Source of the DNA: Heliocidaris tuberculata
Lineage: Eukaryota; Echinodermata; Echinoidea; Camarodonta; Echinometridae
Length of the DNA: 64,000 nt
Direction of reading: 5' to 3'
Assembly: GCA_025618425.1 (NCBI GenBank)
Contig: CM046842.1
Location: 26,899,878-26,963,877, forward strand
A program made the position numbers and the translations under genes. The notes beneath the pieces are model-generated. The model was given only the letters and a program-made list of their open reading frames with translations, was not told where the DNA came from and ran no database searches. Numbering within the stretch: the stretch's first letter is position 1; every line of letters begins with the position of its first letter. Positions 13,502 through 23,891 of this stretch are shown piece by piece.

Positions 13502-13740
13502 TAATAATAATAAGAAGAAGAAGAAGAAGAATAATAATAATATTAATAATAATAAAATGAATCAACTACAGAGTAATAATAATAATAAAAATAATATTAA
13601 TAATAACGATAATAATAGCAGCAACAATAATAGTAATGGTGTAAGTCGCAGTGATAGTAGCAATGATGTGGATGATGTTCATGACGATGATTATAATTGT
13701 AATAATAACAACATTAATAAAAATCATAATAATAATAATG

Positions 13741-13777
<37 letters not shown>

Positions 13778-13860
13778 TAATAATAACAATTATACAACTA
13801 ATGATATTTGTAACATGATAGGAGCGATTATAATATGATAACTAATGATAATGATAACAT
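11800..13860. repeat. AAT-rich low-complexity block
   Basis: About 2 kb is dominated by AAT, AAC and GAT triplets, with pure AAT arrays at 13464-13560 and 13735-13790. The poly-Asn frames (for example 13557-13838) follow the triplets and have no domain. A GGTACC-bearing motif (TGGTACCC) recurs about every 100-120 bp between 12140 and 12360, which suggests an old tandem unit inside the block. No gene is seen. Confidence 0.85.
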
Positions 13861-14379
13861 ATAGTAGTCATGATAATAAGAAATATAATACTGAAAATAA
13901 TCTTAATAATAGAATGGCAGCAAGACTCAACGATAAAAATATCTCACATATGAGAAAAAGTCAAAGATTAAGTATGGTGATAGTCCTATGAAAGTCCTAC
14001 TTTCTTACTGGCATGACTGGTAAGTACTAAACATCTACTCGCTTCAACTTACGATTAAAATTTAGAACGACGCAAGGTCATTTTTCATTGTCTTTCGTGG
14101 GCAGTGAATTTTGGAATAGATTACACCTATTAAAATCATATGAACCAGGTCTAGAAGCAGGTTTTCGGAATTCTATTACAACAAACTTGGTGAGTAAATC
14201 ATAAATTGAGATATCCTTGCAAATATTCTGTATATGTAGAACAAATAAATTTAACATCATTACCTTGCACATTTTTGTAATTCATTGTTAATTATTATTA
14301 TTTTTGATAATGATTGTAATGATAATTCAATAATTGTTTGTTGAACTTTACCGAAATACTTGGTTTTTCTGTTGTGGGT

Positions 14380-14570
14380 CAGGCTCGACAAGCACATGTG
14401 CTATTCATATCTGGCCCCTTGTACCAACCAATGCTTTTCTTCCTTTATACGTAAATATCATTGTATGAAAATGTATTGCACTTATTTCCTGTTGCAAGCA
14501 AATAAATAAACCAATCAATAAATCAATCAATAAATAAATCAATCAACCAATACATAATTGTGTTAACATA
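14380..14570 (+). mobile_element. Possible LINE 3' UTR fragment
   Basis: A short stretch with a GTCAGGCTCGACAAGCA word and a TGTATTGCACTT word ends in AAATAAATAAA followed by a (TCAA)n tail. This resembles the 3' end of a CR1/L2-like LINE with a simple-repeat tail. No coding sequence is attached. Confidence 0.4.
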
Positions 14571-14948
14571 CAGTTCACCGTTTTATAATACGTATACGGC
14601 AATGTAAAACGTGTTGCAGGGATGGTATTCTGAAAAACGTTTCCTATTTATTTGAGTGAAATTAATTTAATTCTAATAACAAAATAAACTGCAAGTCATT
14701 GTCGGTGTTTGGGAATATATACCCCAGCACGGAGACATAAAACAGTGACACACAATAATTTTAGATTTGTTGTGATAATCAAAACATCTTTTGCTAAAAT
14801 AATTTGCGGAATACGACCGTAGGCTATTAACCATAACCTTAACATGGAAGAACTTACCACATTTTTTAACGTGCAAAGATCGTATTACCTCTTGGTGAAG
14901 ATCGAGCTTTGTACGTAGCACATCGTGAAGAAACTACAGAAATTACCT

Positions 14949-15022
14949 CTTTTTTTTTTTTTCTTTTTTTCCTTTTTTTTTTTTTTTCTTTTTTCTTTTT
15001 TTTTTTTTTGGGGGGGGGGGGG
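14949..15022. repeat. Poly(T) followed by poly(G)
   Basis: About sixty mostly T bases run directly into about thirteen G bases. A G12 run also occurs at 15150. No gene is seen between 14570 and 15710. Confidence 0.9.
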
Positions 15023-15716
15023 GTTGTATAACATTGAGGGAAATGACACCATGTTACGCAAAGGTCGTATTTTAATTCTAAGTAAACATCGTACTTTGTC
15101 CGTAGCTAATCGTGAAAATGATCATAGCGAATTTGAACCTTTGGGGAAGGGGGGGGGGGGGTAAAGTGTTTTACTACACTCGCTGAAATTACACAGTGTT
15201 ATATATGTCGTGTTGAGCGTTGCCAACTTAGGAGCTTGGATTGGGTTACTCTTGAATTTCTTCTTAGTTTACGATCTCACTGTAAGGCACCAATACGGCT
15301 TTCCCGACATCACCTGTCATGGGTCAACAAGATGGAGGAAAAAAGATTTTAAAAATATTTCAAGCTATATCAACATGATCATTACATGGTCAGACAACCT
15401 AAAAAACACAAACCTCCATAGTATTAAAAGAAACTAAAGAGCCTGAAAATCGAGCCCATATATATACAGGTTATCTACTATAGAATATGTGGGCTACTGT
15501 TAACTGAAATGAAATTAGAGTTTAGTGATTCAACATCGCCCCCTCCCCCCGAAAAAGAAGACTTATAATGGATTAAAAAATACATTTAAATTGACATTAT
15601 AATACTTTCACACCTTTGTATATATTTGTGATACGGTACATGACTTTTTTTTTCTATGATAAAGAAAGCAATGAAAGAAAAAATATTGCAAATATGAAGA
15701 AGAAAATTTGACCAAA

Positions 15717-15826
15717 TTAAACTTTAAAGTATTCCTGTTCCCAGTCACAACGCCAAACCGACTCGAATCCGACCCCAGACCGGCTGATTCTTGGCCATTC
15801 GGGGTTAATGCCATTTTTGGTTCGGT
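15717..15826 (-). CDS. Possible terminal exon of the Kazal-like gene
   Basis: The preceding exon ends in phase 1, and an AG at 15828-15827 opens a compatible frame of 36 codons ending in TAA at 15717. The peptide is Trp- and Arg-rich with a single Cys and would supply the last cysteine of the protein. Against it: the polypyrimidine tract is weak, the interval touches an inverted-repeat element beginning near 15838, and the other frame is also open (minus frame 15853-15608). It may be repeat sequence with a lucky frame. If it is wrong, the true last exon lies below 15.7 kb and I did not find it. Confidence 0.3.
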
Positions 15827-15837
15827 CTGTTGTCGTT

Positions 15838-15961
15838 CAGGGGAGCGTTTCATGAAAGGACTTGTCAGATATTTTATCAGACAAATTTGCTCTCAGCCAA
15901 TCAGATGCAAGGATTTCAGTAGCTTATAACAGTTGTCGGATAAAATATCCGACAACTTCCT
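15838..15961 (+). mobile_element. Short palindromic element, family B (copy 1)
   Basis: Ends resemble GTTTCATGAAA and TTGTC...GACAA. The middle contains GCTCTCAGCCAATCAGATGC and AGGATTTCAGTAGCTTATAA. Further copies: 34789-34922 (inverted), 41700-41841 and 45010-45147. The size (about 130 bp) and inverted ends fit a MITE. Confidence 0.75.
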
Positions 15962-16018
15962 TTCTTTCTTGTGACCGGGGGCCTACATCATGACAGTTTG
16001 TGTTGTATTGTACCATAC

Positions 16019-16101
16019 CTGGGCAAGCCCCTTTCACCTGGTGCTGAAACTCGGGCAGATCTGCGTCTCGAAGCTCAATGTTATGAAGCTCCATGAAACA
16101 C
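16019..16101 (-). CDS. Kazal-like secreted protein, exon 4
   Basis: This exon runs from an acceptor TTTGATAG|G at 16101 to a donor CCCAG|GTATGG at 16019. It joins in frame with exon 3: the split Arg codon AG|G precedes the Cys that closes the region after the PVC-x-NDG motif. It encodes about 27 residues with Cys at the start and a GAC-Pro near the end, the second half of a Kazal-like fold. The spacing between these two Cys is longer than in a canonical Kazal domain and the usual cysteine between them is missing. The frame at its 3' end is phase 1. Confidence 0.7.
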
Positions 16102-17067
16102 CTATCAAATAAACAATAATTTTTTTCTAGATTAGATAGCTGACCAAGTGTAAGGGTCAACACTTATTAGATTAATGTTGAGTGGGTGCGAACCACGTCG
16201 CAGATCATCATATCTGGTATGACGAAAAATGGACTCCACCAAAATTGGATATTTTTAAAAGTCACGTGGATGCTTTGAAACAGATCAAAGCATTCATCAG
16301 TTCATCACAGCTCAAACCGAAGAAAATATTTTGATTATTGATCATTCAAAAGTTTTGAAATCGTATGAGATTGACATTTTGAAGGCGCAAGATATTAAAT
16401 TTGGTCTTGATATTTTAATGACTTTCTGAGTCTTTATCACTTATTTTCATTTCATTCCTATCGAATTATCTTCTGCTTGACAGGCGTGTATTTTGTCCGT
16501 ATTGAAGCACTTAACAGTGGAACACGCGGATGTAGTCTTTATCGTCGCATGTTGGCGCTCTTCCAAAAGCTCATTCGTACTTGTGAGATCTTCTCGGTGT
16601 TTGGTGGGTTCAATCAAATATATTTTAAGCCTACCTTTTGTAGATATACTAGACTGACATACTACACTGTTGTTCATTCATTCAGTTTTCATTTAGCCAT
16701 TCATGAATGACCTAAAATGGCGCAATGGATACAAAACAAAACCTTGTGCTGGGCCCTCGCACCCTGCTTCAAACGGATTGCTTCTGTGCTCGAGATATTA
16801 TATTGCCCCTGGACGTGTTCTGTGCTTTGTATGCCTGAATGGGAATAACGCCTCATGCGCAACGAGGTATAATTTTGATTGCTTTATCTCATGCGCTAAT
16901 CACGATTATAAAACGGGTTCAAGAATGTAGCCATCCTGATTGGTCAATAACACCACGTGACCGTGCAAAAAAAAAGTACTTACGCACGGCGAGGGGACTA
17001 ACGCACGGCTAATCCGGATCAAACACTAAGATTGTAAGAAAACACTAAGATTGTAGACCCGTTTTAT

Positions 17068-17245
17068 AAAACTATTAATACATGGTTGTGAGTTCGTGCG
17101 TTAGTGCGATCCAGCAACATGCAGGTTTTTATGGTGGTGTCTAACACACTCGGCTACGCCTCGTGCGTTAGTACACCACCATAAAAACCTTTGTGCTGCC
17201 AGATCGCACTAATGCACTCCCAACCATGTATTAATAGTATACTGT
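17068..17245. mobile_element. Long palindromic MITE-like element
   Basis: The arms, starting TATTAATACATGGTTG on the left and ending CAACCATGTATTAATA on the right, pair over most of the length, including a GCGTTAGTGCGAT block and a TTTTTATGGTGGTGT block. The loop is short (about CTCGGCTACGCC). Immediately beyond, 17325-17385 and 17450-17515 form a second inverted repeat (ACGATAAAAACTACTTTCG), so two fold-back structures stand side by side. Confidence 0.75.
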
Positions 17246-18003
17246 GAAGGCATTTAATGCATGCATACAATATTAGCACTGCTCACTTTGCATTCACCTA
17301 TAATTTTGTACGATATCATGTACTCCCAACACGATAAAAACTACTTTCGATAAATAAACTCAAGACAATTTCAATAGCCCTGTCAATCACCTTTAGAAAT
17401 GTGCGAACATTATAATGGTGTATTACGTAATCCGAACCTGATTTCTATGGGCAGTACAATAGGCCTTTGAAACTGCCCTTGAGTTTATTTTTCGAAAGTA
17501 GTTTTTATCGTATATATATCGTTTTTATTGTATATATGAGCATTTCGCACACACACCTCCTTCTGGCACATTGTACGTCATCATCCCAGTATAGCATCCA
17601 GTGTGAGCTGCAACAGGGATTATTTCAACAAGTAACAAGTATCGAGTTTCCCAGATCATTCAATTGGCTGACGCAGTACGTGTCAGTACAAGAAAATGTC
17701 ATTTGCTGACGTAAGGACCGCGTCAGTGACTTGTACGGTCTTTTGTCCGTCATGGAAGAGTGATATCCTTCAAATAGTCATTGCAATATGAACAGTGATA
17801 ACACTATTTTCAATAATTGGCGTATGATATAATTGCCTTCACAGTACCCGTGCTTATGGAGCCTGCATGTGAAGTCAATAAACCCATAGGCCGGTTATTA
17901 ACAGTATTATTTGAACTGTTCATTTTGCAGTCATGTGAGTCGGGCTTTTATGATGGCCGGCTCACACGAGGCTTCGTTTCGATTGCGTCATTACCTGCAT
18001 TAA

Positions 18004-18357
18004 CCCTTTCAGGACAGGAATTATTCAAGGGCTAAATTGATCACATTTTGTTCTTCAAATTGGCAACAATAATATTTCACTTTTTAGTGCTACATGTACT
18101 AATAAGATGTGATGTCTTTGAGGACAATATACAATGATTTTGAACCCCTCAATATGTTGCCAATTTAAGGATTTTGAAGTTTACTCTCCTTTTTAAAATT
18201 CCTGGCATTAAACACAATATTATCATGCAACAAAAATGGACACAGTGTGTGCAGAAATTTTTGCTCTTTCTACCTGTGCATCTGGTATATTTTTTAGAGC
18301 TCTGAATCAAAAGTTATTGAACCAAACCACAAAATGTGGTCAATTGTCTCGAAAGGG
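18004..18357 (+). mobile_element. TTAA-type MITE, family A (copy 2, reference copy)
   Basis: The cleanest of four copies: TTAA, then CCCTTTCAGGACAGG, ending CTCGAAAGGG, then TTAA. It is 354 bp and non-coding. The flanking TTAA duplication and CCC/GGG ends fit a piggyBac-derived non-autonomous element. Confidence 0.85.
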
Positions 18358-18411
18358 TTAATAGAGCATGTGAAGGCAATTGACCAGTACGCCAGTTATT
18401 AAAACGTATTC

Positions 18412-18990
18412 AGATTTCAGATTTAGATTTTATTTCATTACATTTTCATTTTTCAAAGTATATAACAATAAGTATTATGAAACTGACAATATTCAAAATA
18501 ATTGACAACACAACTTAGTGCATAAACATTTTTCGATCATTACAAGCAAAACAAAGTGCATTAAAGTTTGAGTTGTGAGAGAGAGAGAAAAAAAGTAACA
18601 TCATTGAAGACTACGTAAGATTAATTTTATGAAAATGAGAATGAAAACAGAGACCAGCTTAGAAGCAGAGCTTGTAGAAGCGCTGGTCCCTGGCAAAAAG
18701 ATAAAGCATGAATACAGTACATAAAAAGAACTAGACTGGGCAATCATGCATAAAATGCCCAATAAAAGGGAAAAAAGAAGAAGACAGATACATGGCCATG
18801 GAAAGCAAACAAATTATAGACATAATACACTTGTTATCGAAGAGAAAGCACTGAGAAATATTGTAAACACAAAAAGCTGGAAATAGTAATAGGAAAATAG
18901 TAACGTTTTAAAGAAGTAAACTTTACAAAAGACGGAACAAGAATGATAAAGTGACAGGTGGGGGTTAGGACGGGAGGGTGGGAAAGGGAC
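18412..18990 (-). mobile_element. LINE 3' UTR fragment
   Basis: Read on the minus strand, this interval ends with GAAATAAAATCTAAATCTG followed by a repeating CTGAAAT tail at 18412-18430, a typical tail of a CR1-like LINE. Upstream there is a GCCAGGGACCAGCG word and other non-coding LINE-like sequence. No polymerase motif is present. It lies in an intron of the Kazal-like gene, in the gene's own orientation. Confidence 0.5.
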
Positions 18991-19325
18991 AAGATCTTGA
19001 AGGTTTCATTTCGTCTATTGATTGCGCTTTTCATTTTGCAATCACTTTTCAAATGATATCACTCTTTCATGACGCACAAAAGACCGCATGCACCAGTCAC
19101 GGACGCAGTCATAACGTCAGCTTAGGCCCTGAGCACACAAGGTGTTATTTAAATTGCTTCGTTCAAGGATATTCAGGCATGTATATAACTGCATGCATAG
19201 AACAGGTCTAGGCACAATCTCTAGACACAATTAACGCAACCCCAAGCACGGTCAATGGTCGAGCGCAAGGTTTCAGATGTATCGGAAAATCGACTTTCGA
19301 CGGATGAATCTAACGTAATAATTTA

Positions 19326-19349
19326 CACACACACACCCACACACACGCA

Positions 19350-19380
<31 letters not shown>

Positions 19381-19400
19381 GCACCAGCACACACACACAC
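19326..19400. repeat. (CA)n-(CG)n microsatellite
   Basis: CA dinucleotides pass into a block of alternating GC and back to CA. Alternating purine-pyrimidine DNA of this kind can adopt Z-form (known property). Confidence 0.9.
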
Positions 19401-19689
19401 CACCACACACACCAGTGAGTGAATACAGAGCATTAATTTTGTGTGACAACACCGGGTGCAGCTATCATTAACTGTAGTTGCTATTGTTCATAGCAAACTC
19501 TGAAATATTATATAGAACCGAACACTTTGATAAGCCCAACTCACACGAGGCGGCTATTTGAAGACGTTAGGAACGCGTCGGTGACTAGTCCGGTCTTTTT
19601 GCGCTTCATCATGAAAGAGTGATATCGTTTAAAAAGCGATTTACAAAATGAACAGTGCAAACAATAGTTTGAATAACTGGCCAATGGGT

Positions 19690-20000
19690 TCATCAGTGGC
19701 GGATTTAGGGGGGGGGCAATCCTGGCCCGTGCCCCCCTCCCCTTTTGAGGGAAAACAATGCATTGTGCCCCCCCCCCCTTTCGACCAGAAAACCTTTTTT
19801 TTTTTTTTTGTGCTTGTTAGAGAATTATGGAGGGGAACTGGACCCAATAACCCCCCCCCCCCCCCCCCCCCCCCACTGAGCGACTTTTGGAGGGCTGGCG
19901 AGACCAAAAAAAATATGGGTCTCCCTCCAAGCAGTTTCCCAAAGTTGACAATCCTGCATTTGTGTGCCCCCCCCCCCCCCCTTATACGAAATCCTGGATC
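19690..20000. repeat. C-tract-rich inverted segment
   Basis: Several C runs of 10 to 24 bases and a T12 run occur between two near-inverse segments (GATTTAGGGGGGGG at 19700 and CCCCCCTTATACGAAATCC near 19970). The words SSVADLGGGQ-like and NPGSAPG-like in the translations are typical of repeated non-coding DNA read as protein. There is no gene. Confidence 0.7.
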
Positions 20001-20162
20001 CGCCCCTGGGGTTCATTACCTACACAGGCTCGAATAGCGCAGGAAGGCCTATACTGACGCAATCGAATTGACGCCTCGAGTGAGCCCGGCCCTACTTGGC
20101 TTAACTGAGATGAAATAACGCCTTGTGTGCATGGGGAAAATGAAACTGGTGTATAAACATAC

Positions 20163-20331
20163 CTGTTGACAAACGTCACATTTCTGTTTCCGTCATTTGC
20201 ACATACAGGGAAGTAGACCCAAGACGCACACTGTTTTATCATTCTCTCGCAGTAGGGAGACCCGTCTTGTGTCGGCACGCATCGTTCGTATAGATGGCAC
20301 TCGTTGAACTCGGGATCATTACCACATTTCG
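20163..20331 (-). CDS. Kazal-like secreted protein, exon 3
   Basis: The acceptor CCCTGAAG|CG at 20331 completes a Thr codon begun by exon 2, and the donor CAACAG|GTATGT lies at 20163. The exon encodes about 56 residues with six cysteines and the motif FPVCANDG, which corresponds to the P-V-C-x-x-DG signature of Kazal protease-inhibitor or follistatin-type domains. An Asn-Val-Thr site nearby could be N-glycosylated. Its reading frame continues cleanly into exon 4. The neighbouring introns are long (about 4.1 and 5.8 kb) and full of repeats. Confidence 0.8.
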
Positions 20332-20403
20332 CTTCAGGGGAAAAAAGAAAACTGTTATTGTCAAAGATCCCATTTCACGATCTTTGGTATTGTATAGGCT
20401 ATA

Positions 20404-20404
<1 letters not shown>

Positions 20405-20444
<40 letters not shown>

Positions 20445-20625
20445 ACACATACACACGCTGATATCAATATGCCTATAGCACTTCATTTATTTGATGTACG
20501 ATAAAAGAGCAATGTAGATGAAATGCCTTGCTCAAGGGCATAAGTGCCGTGCCGGGGATCGAACGCCCGATCCTCGCATCTCCAGTCAAGCGCCTTAAAC
20601 CACTAGACCACGGCACCTCTAATGA
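20405..20625 (-). mobile_element. tRNA-derived SINE
   Basis: On the minus strand, 20616-20544 folds as a tRNA-like sequence. It has a 7-bp acceptor stem GTGCCGT/ACGGCAC, an A-box-like TGGTCTAGTGG and a B-box-like GTTCGATCC. It is followed by the body word CTTGAGCAAGGCATTT and a poly(A) tail (plus-strand T run, 20408-20438). The anticodon stem is mismatched, so this is a SINE head and not a functional tRNA. Box A and box B would drive RNA polymerase III (known for such elements). Confidence 0.8.
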
Positions 20626-20894
20626 AAAAACTCGTTATCGTTATCGTTATCGTTATCGGACAAATGTGACCAACCCTTTATCATAAACCTCACCTGAAAG
20701 CCTATTGTTACGCTAACCGTATATCTTGCTTCCGATATAAAGTACTTCCGATAATATACCAAATTGGTAAATCAAATTATACCCGAAGAAAATTTAATGT
20801 ATCAACAATCTGTACAGTACATTTTCTCCGGCTTGCATGATGGTACATAGTCAGTTTGGCGGTCTGCCTGTGCCGGGACTACCCGCGACGGTTT

Positions 20895-21160
20895 AAAGTT
20901 TCAAAGTTACAAAGTTTATTGATTTCCACAAACATATACATACATATCTTTAACAGTAAAAAAAAACAAAAAACAAAAAAAAAACAACAACAACAACAAC
21001 AACAACAATACATTATGAAAATTAAGAACAGGAACATAATCAATACATGAATTGAAACAGAAATAACAGAACATTATTCAATGGACTTGGTTGAAAAGTT
21101 ACAGTCCTTAAATTAAAAGAAAAAAAAAAGAAAGAAAGAAAGAAACGTTATAATTTGGGC
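20895..21160 (-). mobile_element. Possible LINE 3' end fragment
   Basis: The minus strand reads AATCAATAAACTTTGTAACT followed by a TTTGAAACTTTAAA tail, like other LINE 3' ends in this window. It contains A-rich and CAA repeats and no coding sequence. Confidence 0.35.
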
Positions 21161-21169
21161 AACCGCGTA

Positions 21170-21312
21170 GCCAGGAATCAATTTTAGGGGGGCGGTTGGT
21201 GATGAGCACGCCAAACGCGAACGCTCTGACGTTTAAACAAATTTGAGAGAAAGAGAACGATTCTTAGCACCTTTTTTAGGCGAAAAGTTAGTTCGACGCC
21301 CTGACTGCTTTT
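21170..21312 (+). repeat. Partial copy of the 25.66-26.0 kb tandem unit
   Basis: The words TTTGAGAGAAAG, GCACCTTTTTTAGGCG, AAAGTTAGTTCGACGCCC and TGACTGCTTTTCA match the tandem unit at 25660-26005. Confidence 0.7.
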
Positions 21313-21761
21313 CAATTCAATTCAATTTCAATTTAAAGACATTTATTTCCAACTTTTCAATATACAAATTAATAAATGAACAAAATAATGTACATATATT
21401 TTGAACAAAAAATATGACAAAATATACACTAATGTGATACATACATAGTTGGAGGACACACCTCTAAAAGCAAAAGCTTGGGGCGAGGGTGCCCTTAGTA
21501 CATAATACATTATTACATAATAGATATATAAAAAGAAAATAGCTACATACAAAAAAAGAAAGAGACCGCTGAGCTTGATTGGAGGGGAAAAAGGGGGAGG
21601 AGAAAAGAAAAGAAAAAGAAGGGGAAAGAGGAAAAAGAGGGGGAGAATGGAGGTGCAACATGAGAATTGTACGGAAAAGAGAAATATTCACGAAGAGGCA
21701 GAGAGAAGAAAGAATAGAGAGAATAGATACAACGGAGGGTGTGGAAGTGTCTTAAACCATA

Positions 21762-23711
21762 TTATTTGTAAGATGAAGTGAAATATTTTTTCATCCTTCT
21801 TGAGAAGCTAGCGAGAGATGCGGAGTATTTTATTGTGTCAGGGATAACGTTCCACAGCTTGGGTCCTGAGTACCGGATATTATGTTGGAATAATAGGGTT
21901 CTGTGCTTGGGTAAATGGATGTGATTTGCGTGTCTGGTTTCGTATTTATGAATCGTAGAATTTAATTGAAAAAGATTACAAAATTCTTCAGGAAATAAAT
22001 TGTTTGTACATCTGTACATAAAAATGCTTTGTTGATGTTTATTTATATCGGTAAATTTTAGTATGTTAAATTGTTTGAACAAATGGTCGACGTGACAACG
22101 GGGAGCAGTACCTGTAGTTATACGAATTATTTTCTTTTGTAGAGTGATTAGTTTTTGCAATTTGGAGGTTGTAGAGTTCCCCCAGGCCAGGTTGCAGTAT
22201 GATAGATATGGTAGAATAAGAGAGTTGTAAAGCATACGGAGGATGTTGTTTGGTAAAATGTGCCGCAGTCTAGAAATGATGCCAATGTTTTTAGAGACTT
22301 TGTTTTTTGTTTCAAGAATATGTTTTTTCCAAGACATAGAACTGTCGATGTGCACACCTAGAAATTTTGTGTTTTCAACTCTAGATAGTAGTACGTTGTC
22401 GAGATATATGGAAATGCTGTCTAAATCAATGTTTTTATTGTTGTGAAAAATCATATAGTTGCTTTTTTTTAGATTGACGGACAATTTATTAGCCTTAAAC
22501 CACTCGCATACAAGGCTTAGCTGTTGATTAACATTACTGCACAGAGAGGTAAGATTTGATCCACTACATAAAATATTCGTGTCGTCGGCATAAAGAACAA
22601 AAGTTAATGTTGCTGTTGATTTGAAGATGTCGTTTATATAAAGAATAAAAAGTAATGGACCAAGCAACGACCCTTGAGGTACACCACATGTGATATTACT
22701 CATGTTTGAGAAAACCGAGTCAATTTTAGTACACTGGAGGCGATTTCTAAGATAACTGGCAAACCAGTCGTATGCTATGCCACGGATTCCATACATGTAA
22801 AGTTTATTTAGTAGAATTGAGTGATTAATGGTATCGAAGGCTTTCGATAAGTCTATAAAGATTCCAATTGAATATTGATTTTTTTCAAATGAGTCAATTA
22901 TATCGTTTGTTAGTTTAGATAATGCCATAGCTGTAGAAAAATTTTGGCGGAATCCAAATTGGTTTTTGTAAATAATGTCATGTTTAACAAGAAAGTCGTA
23001 AGTCCTGGTGTATACAATGCGTTCAAGAATTTTAGAAAAAACTGATAGAACAGATATTGGCCTGTAGTTAGTAAGCTGTCTTTTGTCCCCAGTCTTAAAT
23101 ATAGGTGTGACTCTAGCGATTTTCAGTTGGTCTGGAAAAATCCCTTTATTAAGTGATAAATTGAAAATATGACACAGCGGTTTAGATATATACTGAATCG
23201 CACTTTTAATTACCCTCGGACTGAATTCGTCTAAACCTGCAGATTTATTATTTTCAAACGAGCTGACAATATTACTTATTTCATTTTCATCTGTAGGATA
23301 TAAAAATAGAGAATCATCAGGCGGAATGTTCATGTATGTCCGAAAGTCAGTATTACACTGTGGTATTTTATTAGCAAGAGTGGGACCAATTTTTGTGAAG
23401 AAATCGTTAAATGAGTTACTTATGGTTAAAGGATCAGTCACAATTTTATCATCAATACTGAAGGCAGTCTCTGGGCATTCATGAACTTTCTTTTTAATAA
23501 GGTTGTTTATGGTATCCCATGTACGTTTAATATTTGATTTATTACGCATGAGTTTGTCTGAGAAATATCTGATCTTTGTCTCCCTGAGGAGTGTCGTAAG
23601 TTTATTTCGATATTGTTTAAATTGCAACTCGTTTTGATGAGTTGGGTTTTTTAAGTACCACTTGTATAGCTTATTTTTATGTTTTATAGATTGTAATAAA
23701 CCGTTTGTCAT
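21762..23711 (-). CDS. LINE reverse transcriptase ORF (649 codons)
   Basis: This frame encodes the polymerase that copies LINE RNA at the nicked target (target-primed reverse transcription). Visible motifs are NYRPISVLS at about residue 216, QFGFR at about 251, the first catalytic block DLSKAFD at about 288, GVPQGSLLGP at about 343, and the catalytic box YADD at about 374. These are followed by the WF-KANKLSVN thumb segment and a C-terminal GPKLWNVIP motif. All core residues are intact and no stop interrupts the frame. The annotated ATG at 23711 is only the first Met after a frame break; the true ORF began further upstream. Confidence 0.95.
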   Translation of the reverse strand: MTNGLLQSIKHKNKLYKWYLKNPTHQNELQFKQYRNKLTTLLRETKIRYFSDKLMRNKSNIKRTWDTINNLIKKKVHECPETAFSIDDKIVTDPLTISNSFNDFFTKIGPTLANKIPQCNTDFRTYMNIPPDDSLFLYPTDENEISNIVSSFENNKSAGLDEFSPRVIKSAIQYISKPLCHIFNLSLNKGIFPDQLKIARVTPIFKTGDKRQLTNYRPISVLSVFSKILERIVYTRTYDFLVKHDIIYKNQFGFRQNFSTAMALSKLTNDIIDSFEKNQYSIGIFIDLSKAFDTINHSILLNKLYMYGIRGIAYDWFASYLRNRLQCTKIDSVFSNMSNITCGVPQGSLLGPLLFILYINDIFKSTATLTFVLYADDTNILCSGSNLTSLCSNVNQQLSLVCEWFKANKLSVNLKKSNYMIFHNNKNIDLDSISIYLDNVLLSRVENTKFLGVHIDSSMSWKKHILETKNKVSKNIGIISRLRHILPNNILRMLYNSLILPYLSYCNLAWGNSTTSKLQKLITLQKKIIRITTGTAPRCHVDHLFKQFNILKFTDINKHQQSIFMYRCTNNLFPEEFCNLFQLNSTIHKYETRHANHIHLPKHRTLLFQHNIRYSGPKLWNVIPDTIKYSASLASFSRRMKKYFTSSYK

Positions 23712-23891
23712 CCAACATTGTATTTTTTTTGTTTTTGTTTCTCTTTTGTATTAGGGGAAAATTTAAATTATACAATTTACGTATTTTTGTTGAGAATGTG
23801 TTATATGCTAAATTAGGATCCTCATTCATTATGACGTCACTCCAGTCTATGTCTTGGATATCTTTATTAAAGTTCTCGATGTTTTCTTGAT

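Noticed and set aside
13557..13838. Long poly-Asn reading frame
   Set aside because: It is the translation of AAT/AAC triplets with no domain or splice context.
19641..20037. Open frames around 19.6-20.0 kb on both strands
   Set aside because: They are driven by C and G tracts and repeat sequence; only the Kazal-like exon at 20163-20331 nearby is supported.
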